Below are positions 7,573-9,785 of a stretch of DNA of 9,785 bases, in pieces. The stretch comes from Planctomycetia bacterium (GTDB lineage: Bacteria; Planctomycetota; Phycisphaerae; Phycisphaerales; UBA1924). The position numbers and the translations under genes are program-made. A model generated the notes under the pieces. The model ran no database searches. It saw only the letters and a list, made by a program, of their open reading frames with translations, and had not been told where the DNA came from. Every line of letters starts with the position of its first letter. The stretch's first letter is position 1. Location of the stretch: contig SXOY01000194.1 of NCBI GenBank assembly GCA_005776545.1, forward strand, positions 1 through 9,785. Direction: 5' to 3'.

Positions 7573-8679
7573 TCAGTGTTGGGAAATGGATGCGGAAGCA
7601 CTTGTAGTGGCAGCGGCACTGCGCAGCTGGTCAGGAACGGGAATCACCTTGTATGACTCGCTCGCATCACCATGACTTTTTCCAATTGCCTGCATGAGTC
7701 CGGTGGGATCGTTATCAACAAATTGAAGTGCTTTGATCACCGTGGGGCGTTTGCGTGTAACGGGGTTGATCGGATTGAGCGCGTCGAGACGGGCGAGCAG
7801 GGCCTGGTTTGTACCTTCGGCATCGCTGCTGAGCGAACGTTTGATGGTGCGAGAAAGCAGGAAGATGAGATCCGGACGCATTGAGAGGGCGGTTTCGATT
7901 CCCGAAAGCGGCGATGAGCGTCCGAGAGGTTGAACGGTCTCCAGCCACTCGCGCAGTATTGACTTGTTGAGATCGCTGGCGGCAAGCAATGTACTTTCGG
8001 CGTTCTTTCGTGGATTCAAAACAAAAGTGCCGGCGGCTTGCGAACCGGGCGGAGGGTCACGGAAGACAACGATCTGAAAGCTCTGCGATGCATCAAGTCG
8101 GGCAACCGAACGAAGCAGTTCGGCGCGAATAAATGGAAGGCACAGGGCCATTGAGCCCGAGCCATCGACGACGTACACGATGCGTTTCGCGCTGTCGCCG
8201 CTCACGTTGGTAAATGCAACGACGCCAGATTTCACGCCAGCCGTACCGGTTGACGTCGCGGGGCTTGCGGCGGCACCATTGGAGCTTCCGGTTACTTGTA
8301 ATTTTGGAGGCGCCGGGTTTCCTAATTGCTTTGCAATCTGTGGGAGCGCCGGAACTACTTCCACTACCTTGGCCTGAAACTCGCTTGGCTTAGGCATCTC
8401 AACCACCTGAGCTGCTGGAATAATCACGGCGACTTTTACGGCATCAGGCTCAGGTGACTTTGCAGCCTCTGGTGCCAGTTTGGTTTCTTCAGATTTTGGT
8501 TCCTGGAGAAGAACAGAGTTGAGAGTGTCTGAAGCGTCGGTAAGACTTGAGGGTCGCGCAACACGCTCGATCGTGAACCCAATGATTACAAGAAGCAGAA
8601 CTCCATGGACAATCAGGGCGAGCGACACCGATGTGGTGAACGAGCCGATCAGCGGGCGTTTGTGTGCGCGATTCGCCAT
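7573..8679 (-). CDS. Membrane-anchored VWA-domain protein with degenerate MIDAS
   Basis: 368-residue protein of unknown specific role. A short basic N-terminus (NRAHKRP) precedes one hydrophobic helix (about 16-37), read as an uncleaved anchor that leaves the rest outside the cytoplasmic membrane. The layout resembles TonB-like N-termini, although the typical Ser-x3-His pair of TonB is not exact here. Next come a Lys/Glu/Pro/Val-rich linker (about 55-125) and a Ser/Thr/Ala spacer (131-148). A von Willebrand factor A domain follows (about 165-330): VYVVDGSGSM gives the DxSxS motif (D172, S174, S176), and RSSPLSGIETAL supplies the region of the second metal loop. The third MIDAS position, normally the Asp of a TDG-like turn after the 'DLIFLL' strand, is replaced by SRT (276-278). 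The end is Ala/Ser/Thr-rich. VWA domains bind proteins, often through metal; the ligand here is unknown. The gene lies 58 bases downstream of the peptidase on the same strand and converges on the glycosyltransferase genes. Confidence 0.85.
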   Translation of the reverse strand: MANRAHKRPLIGSFTTSVSLALIVHGVLLLVIIGFTIERVARPSSLTDASDTLNSVLLQEPKSEETKLAPEAAKSPEPDAVKVAVIIPAAQVVEMPKPSEFQAKVVEVVPALPQIAKQLGNPAPPKLQVTGSSNGAAASPATSTGTAGVKSGVVAFTNVSGDSAKRIVYVVDGSGSMALCLPFIRAELLRSVARLDASQSFQIVVFRDPPPGSQAAGTFVLNPRKNAESTLLAASDLNKSILREWLETVQPLGRSSPLSGIETALSMRPDLIFLLSRTIKRSLSSDAEGTNQALLARLDALNPINPVTRKRPTVIKALQFVDNDPTGLMQAIGKSHGDASESYKVIPVPDQLRSAAATTSASASISQH

Positions 8680-8737
8680 AGCAATAGATGAAATCCAAGA
8701 TCTTTATCGGTCATGCAAGGGGCAGTGGTCGATTGAC

Positions 8738-9785
8738 TTACGACTCTTCGAGCACGAAGTTCAGGTCGCTCCAGAGCTTTGAAACCCGATCGGCGAAGCC
8801 CGAGCCTTCGTCGAGTTTTTCGCCGCATGCGACGAGAAGATCGATCAAGCCGTGGAAATCGTCAATTCCGATGAATTCCCGTTCAATCGTAGCTGGGCGA
8901 GTTGCCGTACCGTTCTGTATAGCAGCAAGGTCTCCCATATTGTGGTAATTCCCCAGCGGCAAACAGATACATGTTGCTTCGTACCCCATAGTACAGAATA
9001 CTGATGCCTCGCATGCACCTCCCGCCATCAGCTTCCGTTGCCATTTCCAGGCCGCCGAATCAGTGATTTTGTCCTTTGCGGTAGGTTGTGGACCACCAAA
9101 TTCCTCAGCGCGACGAGCACAGGCAGCTGTTAGGGAAGGCGAGAATACGGAAACGCGGTCCCCGACACGGACAACTGGCCCCCCGTGAACGGGGGAATCG
9201 GGGAAGGCACGGCTGTTTTCGAGTGCGATGACCCTCGAGTTCCGCGGCATCGTGTGGTTGTGGCATGCGGCAATGGCGCCAATGAAACCGATTTCTTCGC
9301 TACGTGTGAACAGCAAGCGAACATCTTCGCGGTGGGTGCGGGTGCTGAGAACATCAAATGCCGCGAGGGCCGCCGCGACTGCGGAGAGATCGTCGCATGC
9401 ATCGGTGTAAAAGCAGTTGTCAATCACTTCTGCGGGCGGAAGATCCCAGCGACCAATGTCGCCCACGGCGAAAAACTCGTTTGTTCCGGTATTGAGAGTT
9501 GCGAGGTACTGATCAAATGGCGGGGCACTCTTCTCTTTTCTTATTATGTTTGCGGCTTGGGAATGATTTGCGCGATTGAAAAGGCGGATTTTGGCGTTGT
9601 TGAAATAGTCTGCCATCACGCCGCCGCGGAACGAGAGCAGGAGGGAATCGGCGTTGATGATCTGATCTACGACAAAGGCGGGGTGGTCCAGGTGCGCTGT
9701 GAAGTAGATTGGGCGACGGGCAGATTCGTAGAGATCTGAGGTTGCACTTGATTTAAGGGAAAGATGTAAGTTCCCACTGGGGTCA
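8738..9785 (-). CDS. M42/M28-like zinc metallopeptidase, start beyond window edge
   Basis: Co-catalytic zinc aminopeptidase-type hydrolase, probably cytosolic because no signal peptide is visible in the part present. The frame runs without a stop from 9784 to the TAA at 8738 (348 residues visible). The GTG at 9617-9619 is therefore not the start, because it would discard the first metal motif. Counting from the window edge: H31 and D33 in AHLDHP, the bridging Asp at D131 in CDDLSAV, the catalytic pair E163-E164 in TRSEEIGFIGA, E189 in ALENSR and H281 in NYHNMG. This is the complete ligand set of the MH-clan families M42, M28 and M20. The insertion between the first His-x-Asp and the bridging Asp would hold the lid or dimerisation domain. 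SEEIGF followed by GAIAAC is closest to M42. Substrate is unknown; a role in peptide turnover is inference from the family. Probably the first gene of a two-gene unit with the VWA gene. Confidence 0.87.
   Translation of the reverse strand, partial: DPSGNLHLSLKSSATSDLYESARRPIYFTAHLDHPAFVVDQIINADSLLLSFRGGVMADYFNNAKIRLFNRANHSQAANIIRKEKSAPPFDQYLATLNTGTNEFFAVGDIGRWDLPPAEVIDNCFYTDACDDLSAVAAALAAFDVLSTRTHREDVRLLFTRSEEIGFIGAIAACHNHTMPRNSRVIALENSRAFPDSPVHGGPVVRVGDRVSVFSPSLTAACARRAEEFGGPQPTAKDKITDSAAWKWQRKLMAGGACEASVFCTMGYEATCICLPLGNYHNMGDLAAIQNGTATRPATIEREFIGIDDFHGLIDLLVACGEKLDEGSGFADRVSKLWSDLNFVLEES

Noticed and set aside
9185..9739. 184-residue + strand open frame at the right end
   Set aside because: It is opposite the peptidase frame, which carries a full set of zinc ligands. 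The + strand translation has no recognisable motif.

Overview
The window looks like a piece of a moderately GC-rich chromosome from a Planctomycetota bacterium, probably the Phycisphaerae side. I infer this from the flavour of the proteins: an Rne/Rng ribonuclease with an N-terminal 'KTPRRERP' stretch and a long RG-rich tail, tandem SPINDLY-type glycosyltransferases, a membrane-anchored VWA protein and an M42/M28-like peptidase. No rRNA, tRNA or phylogenetic marker confirms it. Coding density is very high and no gap exceeds 60 bases.

Left part, + strand (1-7522): four genes in one direction with gaps of 16, 48 and -1 bases, probably one transcription unit. First is the 3' part of an RNase E/G gene whose S1-domain start lies before the window. 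It keeps the 5'-sensor, catalytic and zinc-link motifs and carries a disordered tail of about 460 residues. Second is a complete dxr (DXP reductoisomerase, MEP isoprenoid pathway). Third and fourth are two paralogous proteins, each with TPR repeats followed by a GT41 (OGT/SPINDLY) catalytic domain. They are joined by a TAATG stop/start overlap.

Right part, - strand (7573 to the window end): two genes convergent with the first group, separated from it by 50 bases. The upstream one is an M42/M28-like metallopeptidase that is open past the right edge: the reading frame and the first zinc-ligand motif (AHLDHP) continue beyond the apparent GTG start at 9619. The downstream one is a VWA-domain protein with an N-terminal membrane anchor and a partly degenerate MIDAS site.

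How they fit together: RNase E and Dxr are housekeeping enzymes. The two glycosyltransferases form a likely co-translated pair for intracellular protein O-glycosylation, with no recognisable acceptor or nucleotide-sugar synthesis gene nearby. I see no mobile element, CRISPR array, phage gene or defence system. The most interesting points are the tandem GT41 pair with SPY-like donor-site motifs, the unusual RNase E tail with repeated short motifs, and the VWA protein that has lost a metal ligand.
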